Origin: Gymnothorax reevesii
Taxonomy: Eukaryota; Chordata; Actinopteri; Anguilliformes; Muraenidae
Reading direction: 5' to 3'
Length of the DNA stretch: 64,000 nt
Assembly: GCA_029721435.1 (NCBI GenBank)
Contig: CM056573.1
Span: 151,425,947 to 151,489,946, forward strand
A program made the position numbers and the translations under genes. This document shows, one piece after another, positions 11,590 to 22,729 of this stretch. Below the pieces are notes generated by a model, which was not told the origin of the DNA, ran no database searches, and worked only from the letters and a program-made list of their open reading frames with translations. Each line of letters starts with the position of its first letter. The first letter of the stretch is position 1.

Positions 11590-12743
11590 GAAGACTTTGA
11601 AGTATACTTGCAGTTTAAAAAAAATCTTTTAGCTCCCTGAAAGTTTTAAACTAAATTTAAACTATAGAGGGCTTGAAGTATAGAACTAGTGGACTTGTAG
11701 TCTACCTATAAGTTTACTTACAGTGTACTTCAATACTTGAAAGTGTACTTTGATGAACTAAAAAGTTGGCTTGAAGTATATAACAAGTGAAGTTGTAGTA
11801 CATCTGAATTTTCTTTCTGTATACTTCAAAGTATACCTTTATAAATTAGACATTGTGCTAGAAGTATCTAACTTGTGAACTAATAGTTCATCTTTATGTT
11901 TACTAGCAGTATACTTCACAGTATACCTCCATGACCTGAAAAGTTTACTCCAAGTATAAAACTAATAAACTGGCAGGATATCTGTAAGTTTACTTGCAGT
12001 ATACTTAAATGTATATTTTCATGAATTGAAAAGTATGCTAGAGGTATACAACTAGTTAACTCACAGTATACTTCAAAGTTTGCTTGTAGTGTACTTGCAG
12101 CACAAAATAAAACTTAGATGTAAACTAGATGGGTACTTTAAGTTCATGTTGCTTAAACTTGAAGTATACTTTTTTTTGTAAGAGTATGTATCAAGTCCGT
12201 CAATACTGGAATAATTGTCAAATTTGTTCTCAGATAAAATCAGACAAAATGTGTTTATCTGTTTCTGTGTGGGTTAATAACACTGCATAAAAATCAAGTT
12301 CAATCCACCCATGTGCTATTTACTGTGCTGTGCTGCTCCCAAGCTGACTTGTTACTGCAAACGTGGAATATGTAAGTCCATGACATAGTAAAAATATAGT
12401 GCAGTATACTTCAAAGAAGCCAATATGTATGGTAAAAATATTTTCATGTGCTTATTCTTTTGATACCAGCCTAACTGCAAGCCAGTATACTTGAACATTA
12501 GGCATGAATATTTTAATACTTTGAGATATACTCAAGAAAAGTATAATAATCAAATGTTTAGGGACAAGTATTAGCCAAATATACTAAGACTTTTCTGTAT
12601 ACTTTTCAGTTAAGCTAAGTATACTTCAGTATTACTTGGCTAAGTATCTCTCTGATAAGTACATCAAAAGTAAACTGAAAGTACACTCTCTTATTTTTAG
12701 TTTAGAAGAAGTATACTAATAGCAAACTTCTTTTACGTAAGGG
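11590..12743 (-). repeat. Right arm of the foldback element (AGTATACTT array)
   Basis: From 11,590 to 12,180 and again from about 12,400 to 12,743 the sequence is rich in AGTATACTT-like units. The stretch 11,900-12,170 is the inverted counterpart of the left arm. Between the two blocks (12,190-12,400) is about 200 bp of unrelated spacer. Confidence 0.75.
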
Positions 12744-12980
12744 GAAAGTTGCGGAGAGATTTTAAAGGTACCTTTGGCATGTTTGAGAAAAATCCAACGC
12801 CCTTTCCTTCAATACGTCATGAGCTAGACGGCAAAGACAGCCTACGCAATTTATCAAAAAAATTTTCCAGTGGATACAGCAGCAAACGATTGTGGTCCAT
12901 CTTCGATCTGTCTTTTCGTGTAATGTTGGTCCTTCATTTCCTTGCTGGAAGGTTGCAATTAAGGAGCTATGTGCCTTGAT

Positions 12981-13967
12981 CTATGACACTTACCTAATGC
13001 GGCCATTTGAAATGCTTCCGGAAAGAAAACTGTGATTTGAAGTCCGCTAATTACCAGCGAGGTTGGACAGCCTCCATCACCTTGGCATAATTAGCTAACC
13101 TTAAATCAATTCCCGTGCACTTTGCCTGACTTGCAATCAAGCAATTTATTCAGCCAACTGACAAATCAAAACCAAAATGTGGCCTATAATGATTAAGAGG
13201 AGATAATGAGAAGCAGACAGACCTAACCAGGCTGCCGCGTTATATTGAAAGATTTTCAAATTCGTAAACAATTTACATGTCACGTTCTATAAGCTTAAAT
13301 AAAATGTTTTCCACCTTCACTGTTGGTCATTTAGACGCTCAAAAGAAAATAAAATCAAGTGCTATGAGTTACATTATTGTAAATTACTCTCGTTCAATTA
13401 TCTAATAAAAAATGCCTCAAATTTGCGGCAAAGATTCACCTGAACGTTAATTGCAAAATCTTTGGTGCATTTGACTATTGCCTGCAATGCAAACGTATTC
13501 TCTCTCACATTCATGTTCGGTATGCTTCACAAAATGTTTCCCACTTCACGTAGCCTATATTTTTAAGCTCTTAAAACCAGGGCCATCTTTGAATAATTTT
13601 TTACATTTTTTTAGAAATAGCTTTTATAATGCATACAAAATTCCTCGATGAAAGGTGGAATTCAGAGGTCTGCTATTTATTCAGATTATTGAAATTCTTT
13701 CAATCAAACATGGCAACCTGGTTAGGTCTGTCTGCTTCTCATTATCACTTCTTAATCATTATAAGCCACATTTTGATTTTGATTAGTCAGTTGGCTGAAT
13801 AAATGGCTTGATTGCAAGTTAGGCACAGTATACTGGAATTGATTTAAGGTTAGCTAATTATGCCAAGGCAATGGAGGCTGTCCAACCTCGCTGGTAATTA
13901 GCGGACTTCGAATCATAGTTTTCTTCCCGGAAGCATTTCAAATGACCGCATTAGGTATGTGTCATAG
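12981..13967. mobile_element. Palindromic non-autonomous element, ~275-bp inverted arms
   Basis: The left arm (12,981-13,253, from CTATGACACTTACCTAATGC) is matched by the reverse complement of the right arm (13,691-13,967, ending GCATTAGGTATGTGTCATAG). By eye they share well over 85% of bases, including CAGCGAGGTTGGACAGCCTCC and AGAAGCAGACAGACCTAACCAG. The spacer is about 440 bp and non-coding. The structure fits a MITE or foldback element. Confidence 0.85.
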
Positions 13968-14019
13968 AAAAAGTAATAAGCAAGAAAGTCTGTCTGCCTC
14001 ATAGTGGCAGTTACTTTTA

Positions 14020-14062
14020 TTGCGCTGAAATTAATCGAGATTAATTAACGCGACAGCCCTAG
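14020..14062 (-). repeat. MITE end, hAT-like terminal repeat
   Basis: AATTAATCGAGATTAATTAACGCGACAGCCCTAG: the terminus CTAGGGCTGTCGCGTTAA (reverse) and the internal ATTAATC palindrome recall a hAT-type MITE end frequent in fish. The partner end was not found within the window, so it is partial. Confidence 0.4.
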
Positions 14063-14122
14063 AACTTACTATTATTTATTATTGTTATTATTATTATTAT
14101 TAGGCTATTATTTTTATTATTA

Positions 14123-15080
14123 GCTCCCACCGCTCGTGGTGCGGGAGCGATGGTATTGGGCTCTGTGCGTGCGTGCGTCAACACTTTTTGCCTTATCTCA
14201 TCAACGATTTCAGTTACAGGCTCCTAATTTTTACTGGACATGATCTCATAAAGGCCTACACATAACATGCCTAAAGGTGACCTTGGCGTATTTTTTCCAA
14301 GGTCACTAGCCCAAATATATCACCACAGATTTTGATATTTTGCTTTATCTCATCAACTATTTCACTTACAGGCTCCTAATTTTTATTAGACATGCATCTC
14401 ATAAAGGCCTACAAATGATGCGCCTAAAGATGACCTTGGCCTATTTTTTCAAGGTCACTGGCCCAAACATATCACCAAAAATTTTGACATTTTGCTTTAT
14501 CTCATCAACTATTAGACTGACAGTTTCGTAATTTTTTCTGGACATACACCTCCTAAAGGCCTACAAATGACGTGCCTAAAGGTGACCTTGACCTATTTTT
14601 TCAAGGTCACTGGCCCAAATATATCACCAAAGATTTTGACATTTTACTTTATCTCATCGACTATTTTACTTACAGGCTCCTAATTTTTATTAGACATGCA
14701 TCTCATAAAGGCCTAAAAATGACCTGCCTAAAGATGACCTTGGCCTATTTTTTCAAGGTCACAGGCCCAAACATATCAGTGAAAATTTCAACATTTTGCT
14801 TCATCTCATCAACTATTTGACTTACAGTCTCCTAATTTTTACTGGACATGCATCTCCTAAAGGCCGACTACTGACGTGCCTATTGGTGACCTTGGCCTAT
14901 TTTTTAAGGTCATTGGCTTCAATATATCACCAAAAACTTCAAAATTTTGCTTTATCTCAACAACTATTTCAGTAACAGGTTCCTCATTTTCATTGGACAT
15001 GCATCTCATAAAGACCTAAAAATGTCATGCCTAAAGGTGACCTTGGCCAATTTTTTCAAGGATTGGCCTCAAAATATCAA
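14123..15080 (+). repeat. Hairpin followed by ~153-bp tandem array (about 5.6 copies)
   Basis: A perfect-looking hairpin GCTCCCACC...GGTGCGGGAGC (14,123-14,148) is followed by GTGCGTGCGTGCGT. Then come head-to-tail copies of a 151-155-bp unit whose starts (CTTTATCTCATCAACTATTT) lie near 14,190, 14,343, 14,494, 14,649, 14,799 and 14,950. Each unit carries GACCTTGGCCTATTTTTTCAAGGTCA, itself an imperfect inverted repeat. Short open frames run through because the unit is nearly a multiple of three. Confidence 0.85.
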
Positions 15081-15372
15081 CGAACAACGGATGGACACTT
15101 TTACTTAACAATGTATTTCATTTTCGTTATGCAGGATGATGAATCTTTTTGTTTAAATTCAGTAAATTGGCCTAGCTCAATAATTTCCCTAATCTGCCAT
15201 TGCGTACAATATACATAATGTGCAAAATAAACTTGGTAATGGACAGACTAATGTTCACTTCTCCTTGACCAGGCCCTATTATCACCATCATGAAGAATAG
15301 GTATTTTTATTATTACTATTATTATCATCATAATCATCATTACCAGACTCATGAACCGTTATAACACCGGTC

Positions 15373-15558
15373 TCATGTCACCCGTATATCTTTGGGTTCA
15401 CCTTTGCGCTCGTCATACAGCTCACCCAACTTCGTGAAGAAATCACGAACTGAGTGTTCGTTAAAGGCCGTTGCCTGGGCAAGAGAGGCTGGTTCAGGCT
15501 TCCTGACAGCTATGCTGTGTACAAGCAGGCCAACTTCGGCATACCCGAGGCTACTTCT
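15373..15558 (-). pseudogene. Pogo/Tigger-like transposase fragment
   Basis: On the minus strand the translation reads IAVRKPEPASLAQATAFNEH, followed by SVRDFFTKLGELYDE, then a stop at 15,375-15,373. The order RKPE-x-SLxxATxFN...FF/FYxxL is typical of the segment between the DNA-binding domain and the first catalytic Asp in pogo-type (DDE-1) transposases. The catalytic residues are absent, so this is a short remnant of about 60 codons. The assignment rests on motif resemblance only. Confidence 0.55.
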
Positions 15559-15683
15559 GCACCCTGACGAACTAACGCCATGCTGCTTGGCCTGTGCAGC
15601 CCCTACGGTTATTTTGGAAATCAGGCCGCATCTCTCATCTCACGATCCCAGCAGGCCTTTTATCTTAGGTAGTTGCTTCGGGT

Positions 15684-15765
15684 GCGGCAGTTTTCCAATG
15701 CATTTCAATGTAGAGAGGTACGGCGGGTCCCAATTTCAAACCCTGCCGTAACCTAACCCTGACCC
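15684..15765 (+). repeat. Dispersed repeat, also at 57,507-57,600
   Basis: Contains CGGCAGTTTTCCAATGCATT, TCAATGTAGAGA, GGTACGGC and a CCTAACC-type tail. The same series occurs on the plus strand inside the Harbinger element near 57,507. The function is unknown. Confidence 0.6.
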
Positions 15766-17624
15766 TAACTAAAAACTTGAATTTTGACCCAAATTGTAAA
15801 CCTTAAGTTTCTCAAACAAATGCGTCTAGGTTCTTCGAAGAGAAAGGTTTCCACGGTGGTTTTACTGTTTCATAAACATATGTAACTGGAGTTATTAACA
15901 ACCCATAAGCTAAACGCAGTGTCTAGAGATACGGCAGTTTTATGGGTAACGTTACGGCTGTCGATTTGAAGGGATTAGGATAAGGATTAAGGATTATGAT
16001 TCGGGATAGGGGTCAGGGTTAGAGCCAGAGAACACTTACATGTCACTACCGGTCCTTCTTCTTTCCAAGCAATGACGTCGCTGGGATGTCACATGATTTG
16101 TACATTTTCGTTTTCCCGCCAGTGCGTTTGGAATTTAAAAAAAAAACATGGGTGAGGGGCCTTCCCCGTGGCCGAAGCAACGCCAGTCTCCCCTAAATGA
16201 ATGATAGAAAACAGGTCATGACCAATTATTAATTTTAAGGGATTGTTTGAGCTTGATGCTAGTTCACTGCCAGCAATGAATATACGTCTTTATTATTTTT
16301 TATTTAAAAAATAGAAATAGTTTTCTAAATCTGTTTTTCGATTATGGAGAATAGTACAACGTATTATCGACCTCTTTAGTCTTCAGTACAAATGTTGAAT
16401 GACTTTGAATGACATGTCACGTGTGACATGCCCAGAGTGAGTGATACGGAAAGATACTGCGGTGATACTCTTTTACTCGTTCCCTATCATTCCCTACTGT
16501 AAGCCGGTGCCAGCGACGTGGATGACCATTCGCAGTCCGATGAAAACACGAAATCAGTTGACGGTCCTGGGTCACCAGTAGGCCTACTTCAATACCTTCT
16601 ATTGTGTAATTTTCGGTATTCCGTACAAACGCTATTATTTTAGGCTATATAAAAGTATCCCGTAGAGAATGAGTTAATCATTATCATAATAGGCTATTTT
16701 CATAGGCTTGGCTCCGTAAAATGGCGTATTCTCGCGAAGTACGTTTATTGATCTTTTTTATTTCGAATTTCTAAATCCAAAATAAAACGAGCATCAGAGT
16801 ATTAAAGCTCTTGAAAAATAAGTTAGGAATGACGAATAATCCCTAGCCTATAGAAACGGTAGCCTACTATGACGATGATTGACGCATTGAAAGTCAAGAA
16901 TTTCATTGTTTCAGGAATTATTTCACAAAGCATTCCTTTGCAAAGCCCATAAGTGAAGTGGATTCTATCCATATCAACGCGCTTTTAATATGATAAACAT
17001 GCCAGAAGTTTGTTAAACTTTTTTGTTTCATGCTTGTAACAGACACGTATCCTCGGCTATAAAGCAAAGATGCCAAGTCTCGCATTCGCCGCAGGTCTGG
17101 CGCATTTTTTAGGCTTATCCACCGTAGTCCACAATTATTCATTGAATGCTTAATGAGATTCCCAAGCGGAATTAAAATCTTGTGCATTGAAGTTTCCGTT
17201 TCACTTGCGTGAAGGTGCACCTCATCACAAGCAACACTGAAAGTGATTATGACTCCGGTCTTCCCGTGCTTCTCTCTACGCTGGAACTGGAAACAATGCA
17301 TGCGTTTCATGATCGTTTAAATAGTTTTAATGAAATAAGAGCATTTGAAACGTTTTTAAGCAACTCGATAGCGTGCCTGAGAATGACCGAGTCTTATTCG
17401 ATTTCCGTGTCATTAGTGGGGAGATCCACCGTAATGCACGTGAAACTGATAAATTTAATTCACAATGACTTAAATTCCGCGAGTGAATTTCTGCAGTGCG
17501 CATGATTGAATAATTGCTGACTACGGCACAGAAACGTGAATGCCACGAAGAGGAGAAACTCACGCCTAAGACGTAAGCCTTGGCATCTCTAATACAGCGA
17601 AATGATTAAATTTCTTCTGACAAT
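15766..17624. other. No gene recognised
   Basis: Unassigned sequence. Between 16,918 and 17,505 both strands are open for unusual lengths (130 codons minus, 98 codons plus), but neither translation resembles a family I know, and splice-like borders were not evident. Confidence 0.35.
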
Positions 17625-18553
17625 CATTACCTTCGCCAGCGACTTCGCTGACGAAGGTAATGTTTTGATCCCCGTGTATTTATTTGTTTGTGTGTCTGTC
17701 TGTCTGTGTGTATGTATGTGTATCTAATAACTCAAAAAGTACCAAACGGAATTTCATAAAATTTGGTGGGTTGATTTGGCATGACCTGAGGATCAATCGA
17801 TTAGATTTTGGGAGTGATCGGGTCAAAGGTCAGGGTCAAGGCCACGAAAAGGTCAAAACCGACTTTCGGCCATATCTCGGTCAATTTTTATCCGATCGGC
17901 ATGAAACCAACGCCACTGGCGAGGGATTCAGTGGCGTCGGCGAAGGTATGCGCTCTACCGAGTGCCCGTTCTAGTTTTCAGATCTGTTTTGCCAGGAACT
18001 CCGCGCGCGTCGCGGTAAAAATTGGCGAGACCTCGAATTTATTAAATTCGAGCGGTAGCAGAGGATGTCCACGCATGAGACGCCTCATGCATCCTGTGTG
18101 ACCGCTCTCATTTGTTAACATCGTCGCCGAAATGAAAAGCGGGAGGTAACACGACGCAACAGCGCCGCTCACGCAGGCAGTGTGGCCCAGGACTTAAGTC
18201 TTGTTCGTTTCTTGCAGTTGATATTCGGCATATGGAACGCCATCATCAGCATGAGTTAACTAGAAAAGCACTCAGAGAGCGCAGACCTCCGCAAGGGGCA
18301 GCAAAACCCAAAAGCACGGCGATTGGAACTCCGACCCATTGGAAAGGCTTGAAATCTTGAACTTAGGCGTGTATCTCAGCAGTACTTTGGCCTAGATATG
18401 CCAAAATTTAATCACCAGTTCCTTGACTTAATACCCACCTTCTCTGAAAATTTCATCAAAATCTGTCCATAAATTTTTGAGTTATTTTGGAAACAAACAG
18501 ACGAACAACCAAACAAACCTAGGCAAAAACATAACCTCCTTTGCGGAGGTAAT
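17625..18553. mobile_element. Non-autonomous element with hairpin ends
   Basis: The left end is a hairpin (CATTACCTTCGCCAGCG, loop, CGCTGACGAAGGTAATG; 17,625-17,662). The right end is a shorter one (ATAACCTCC...GGAGGTAAT; 18,531-18,553). After the left hairpin come GTCTGTCTGTCTG repeats and AACTCAAAAAGT. The interior includes GGTCAAAGGTCAGGGTCAAGG. I recall the style 'accttcgcc...gaaggt + tctgtctg + aactcaaaaagt' as a common dispersed repeat in fish and marine invertebrates. No transposase was seen. Confidence 0.6.
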
Positions 18554-20739
18554 TGGTCAAAACTCTGGGATATCAGTAATGCACGGTGTTGGAGCAGCAA
18601 TACTCTCATCAGTGGAATCATCCAGATCATCCAGTGGTGGCATTATCAAATTCCAGTCGATGCACATCCACCTATTTTAACGTGCATTTTGATTTTTGCT
18701 TTTAAAAAACCCTAAGTGGAAGAGGCCAAAATGCGCATCAACTCAAAGTATCGCATCTTTTTTTTTTTTTTGTGCAAGGAGGGGGTGGAAAATTTTCCGA
18801 ATTGATTAAAAAATGCACTTTAGAGCAGTGGAAACGAGTTACCGAACAAGTTTTATGCAAATAAATGATGACGTTATGTATTATGTCATTTTTGCTTGCC
18901 TACGTTGGTAAGCTAGCTAGCTTGCTACCTCGTGCTAGCTATAACGTTTGAGTCAAGGATGTTTTATATTTCACGTCATAATCATAATCGTTCTCCTTAT
19001 AGGTCCTTGGTTAGAGTTCTTTATCACTTTAGCTGGCTAGCTAGTGGTTAATACAATAGAAGCGAATTGTAACCTTACTCTACTGTGCTGGCTGTAACAT
19101 TAAGGATTTCGTAAAAATTAGCTTAAGTGATTACTTTCATTCGTTTTCGCCACCAGCTTTCCCATTTGTTTTCCTTTTCGTTTGTCGCGCTTATTGACGT
19201 CATAGCGTGCGCCGTCTTCTTCTGTTTAAAAAAAAAACAATTTATCGAGAATTAGCGCCACCTAACGGCACGTACCGCTTATCCCGTGAAACAAAAGCCC
19301 ATAAGTGAGGTGGACGGAAACGTGTACAAATCATACAATCAATGACACAAATGCCCCTTTCCTTTCCTTTTTGCAGTATTAACGAAAATTCACTTAAGAT
19401 TTGCGATACAAGTTGGATGGAAACACAGCTTATGGCTCTTTAGTAGCGTTGGTTTAAATTCCACACAACTACTCTCTCTGCAGTCGGCGGCTGCCTGCTG
19501 GTCTGGTTTAACTACGGCTGCGTTTTCATGCTGATTGTAATGTTTGCTGATAAAACAACAGACAATCATGTAATTAAGCAACATTTTGAAAAGTTTTGTC
19601 AATTGTTCAATATCGTTGAGCTTAAAATGTTCAGTACAAAAACATTTATATACTTGTATTCAAAAATCAAATCAAAAGTATTAGGATAAGAAATCGAAAT
19701 ACAAGTTCATAAATATAGTATCAATTTACGAAAATTATAGCGGAGCCTTGCTTAGCATCATGAAAAACAAACACTTATAAGGGTAATAGCTGTTCACGGA
19801 AAAGGCAGTATTTCCACTCAAATAATTGCAAACCTCGCTCTTGCAGCATGTATGCTCACATCACATACAGTATGTCTTATCAGACTCTCAAATTAAACCT
19901 GCACACGTACAGAGTGTTACTTTATTTCACCATTACGCCAGGAAGTCCCACATAGATTTATATTTTTCATACATACTGTAAATGTCCCAGATTGGCTGAA
20001 ATGACAGCAGAGATTACACAATGAACATGTGAAACACACAGTTCAGAAGGAATGCAGTGGTAAAATTATATATAGCTTACAATTCGAAAGGCCCAAAGTC
20101 ATAATCTGGACCTGAAACAGGGGCACATATCTTGCATTAGCCTGATTAATAACTGATTTCACTGAACTAAGTGGTCAAGCTGGAGCTTAAACTGAAGACT
20201 TTTCCAGGACCTGGGTACGCAATAATCAAATGCTATGAAATCACTATGATTCTGGAGACAAGAGGAGAGCAGGCCTATGATCTTTGAGTATAAGCATTGC
20301 TTGACATTTGTCATGGTCAAGTAGAGAGCAGCTTTAGGGTGTCTGTTATGATCCAGAACAGGAATGGTACCACAGGGCTTCAACCAGCCTTGGCAACTCT
20401 GCTGATTCTATCTGTGGCTGGATTGTACTGCAGTTTAATCTAGACCACGAATAATGAGCGGATGCAGAGTGCAATCCAGTAGTAAGGTTTTTTGATACAG
20501 CAATAACAAGAGGTAACCCAGAAGAGAAAGGCTCATTTCATATCCGGCATTGTGGATGAAGCACGCCAAAGCCAATCTCCGGCCAGTGGCTTGCCAGGAT
20601 GACTGCTAGGTGGTGTGGACACTTGGTCGGGGCCAAACTGTCCACAAGGAGGATGGAGTACTATGAGAGGAATTAGTTCCAATCCTGATGACCGTAGAAA
20701 GAATGAAACATGTTCCTAACAAACTGGACAGAAGAACAT
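18554..20739. other. No gene recognised; MITE-like fragments
   Basis: At 18,680-18,760 (AAAATGCGCATCAACTCA) and 19,372-19,436 (CGAAAATTCACTTAAGATTTGCGATACAAGTTGGATGGAAACACAG) there are stretches resembling MITE interior and end sequences, but a matching pair of ends could not be established. The rest is AT-rich without coding signal. Confidence 0.35.
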
Positions 20740-20890
20740 ACTTGGACAGGGTTAGCAAGAACCTGGTCCCAATCCTGGACCCTGAATTAGGCCTGGGAAC
20801 TCATTCCTATTATACTGGACTGGGTTAACTTGAATGCGGTCTCAATCCTGGACCCAGAATAGGCTTGGGAGCTTGCTCAAATTCACTAAG
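20740..20890 (+). repeat. Two-copy tandem repeat, unit ~85 bp
   Basis: CCTGGTCCCAATCCTGGACCCTGAATTAGGCCTGGGA (about 20,762) is repeated as CGGTCTCAATCCTGGACCCAGAATAGGCTTGGGA (about 20,838), with similar flanking ACTGGAC...GGGTTA. Confidence 0.6.
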
Positions 20891-20984
20891 TAAAGGCCCA
20901 TTCACACCAATTCCATGGGCTCTAATGTGAGCTTGCACACCAAGGCGGAATTCTGTGCGGCAGAAAAAACAACCGAAGGGACTT

Positions 20985-21303
20985 AAGCCCCATTCACACC
21001 GGGGTGGAGTGGAAAAGCGGCACGGATTTGCGGAAAATTCTGTGTTTAACCATTCACACCGAACTCTGTGCGAAATTATGCGTTCTTGTGCTCCAATTCC
21101 ACACAGTGGAAAAACAAATTTGCGAGTTATAATTTAGCCTAAATGAAAAATGATAGCAGCAGAAGCAGAAATGATGACATTGTTTGTATGTACCTGAACC
21201 ATAACATTAGCCTCGCAGTCAGTCTACTTTTGCACCAATGTGGCAAACAAACGTTTTCCGTGCCACTTTTCCTGCTATGCCCTGGTGTGAATGGGCCTTT
21301 AAG
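20985..21303. mobile_element. MITE, ~319 bp, inverted ends AAGCCCCATTCACACC
   Basis: The left end AAGCCCCATTCACACCGGGG...GGAAAAGCGGCACGG is mirrored by CCGTGCCACTTTTCCTGC...CCTGGTGTGAATGGGCCTT on the right. The flanks read TTAAG/TTTAA, suggesting a TTA- or TTAA-type target site. A further single end (AAAGGCCCATTCACACC) sits just upstream at about 20,892, suggesting insertion into or beside another copy. Confidence 0.7.
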
Positions 21304-22729
21304 AGGGAGGTTTCCAAAAATTATCATTAAAGGTAAGGATCACTTAAGACGAAGAGTTTCTACTGGGAATACTGACTGTTCAGTGCACGTATAGCAAATT
21401 ACAATGCAACAACTTGCAACACAAAACAGTGTGCGACATACAACCAGTTTGCTTATTCATCCTTGCTTACTGTAATTCTACACAATGCAACCTTGCCGAC
21501 TTCGGAGACAGCAAGTGTGTGCAATACCTTACATTTGGGGGGTATCAGCGGTGGGCAGTCCTGTTAACATACTGTCATTGACTGAGCTTGACCTCAAGGC
21601 CGCATTTGTGGAGTTGGTGACGGCTGGAGAATTTTTCATCTAAATATAGCTAGGGAAAATAATGCCTTACTGTGTAGTAAATTGTTAGAACGGACCTTCT
21701 ATGGAGTATGTGCTCCATTATTTTGGTGAGTGGAATTCTGGTGTCATTTAATACATACTATGTTGGCACTAAGTAGACCCAGTGTTGACTTGTTAAATAG
21801 CCAATTAGCCAGCCTTCAGTTAGCCTTCCAGAAAGACGCCCAGCTGTCATGGTTTCCCTGCTAGGTAGCAACAGTATTCGGCCCACCTCAGTGCACTATC
21901 CCTTGATTCAATGAGGAATCGGGCGGCACCAGCAGATTTAGCTGTAATTATGCAGTTAATGGATATACTCAAATTGAGATTGTTGTGCAAAAATTGCCAT
22001 TGCCATCGAAATAGATACATGCCATTTTTGGTGCGATTTCTGATTTGGTATGATTGTAATTTGACAGGCCAGCTAGCTAAATAATTAAACCTATCCCACG
22101 TTATCTGGCTTGCTAGCTGTCATTCAACGTGTTTCTTCATTAACTCCACCATCCCCAAGCTAGGTAGCTGGCTTGCCAGGTAAACCTTAGTGATATTCCC
22201 AGTGGCAAAAGAAAATAATTGCATATATTCCGTGTTCAGTGATGCTAGGTTGGCTCAAAAGAACAAAAGCAAAAATATTGACAGGGAGGCATATTGTTGA
22301 GGTCTAAAAACACCATGAACTAACATTACACAACCTAACAGCAAAGCAATGAGTGGCTGGGGTTGTTGGCTACAGTAAGAAAATGAGAGATTGGAGGTCT
22401 GCAGCCGGGGTTAGGATTTGCTCAACTTTGCAAAAGTAAGTTAAAAAGGTAAGCCAAACACCCACTCACTATCTCAGGGAATAACAGAACATTGTCACCC
22501 AACTGCTTTCACTTATGTGCAGCTTTCGTCTTGGTCTCCCCACCCTTCCCAGCTGTGAATTGCATTCGACCCACCACCATACAATGTTAGCAGGCTTCAT
22601 CCCTTTGTTACTTTGCTGGGGTTCCAACGCTCAAGTCATTGCCCTTTTTTGGATTAACCCTTGTGTGGTGTTAGGATTTTCTGCATCCTCGGGGTGTTAA
22701 GGGGATTTCAGCCCATAACTCAGCCCCTG
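21304..22729. other. No gene recognised
   Basis: Unassigned sequence; short frames only. GCTAGC-type short repeats occur near 22,070-22,180. Confidence 0.35.

Larger units (their letters stand above)
5577..12743. mobile_element. Foldback-type DNA element with palindromic AAGTATACTT arms
   Basis: The outer ends are inverted copies (CCCTTAgcAAAAAGAAGT at 5,577; the reverse of CCCTTAcgtAAAAGAAGT at 12,743). The arms are arrays of degenerate AGTATACTT, itself almost palindromic, alternating with TAGTTTA-, CAAGTAAACT- and TTCATGAAAGTATAC-type spacers. Bases 5,740-6,010 read in the same order as the reverse complement of about 11,900-12,170, so the whole can fold back. The interior carries a 5S-like SINE, a Tc1 copy and a truncated Gmr1-type element, which are probably later insertions. 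No transposase of its own was recognised, so the superfamily is unknown. Confidence 0.7.

Noticed and set aside
14190..15080. CRISPR-like array
   Set aside because: Units are ~153 bp with no short repeat/unique spacer pattern, and the genome is eukaryotic.
15740..15775. Telomere-like CCTAACCCTGACCCTAAC
   Set aside because: Only two or three degenerate units, part of a dispersed repeat that also occurs at 57,570; not an interstitial telomere array.
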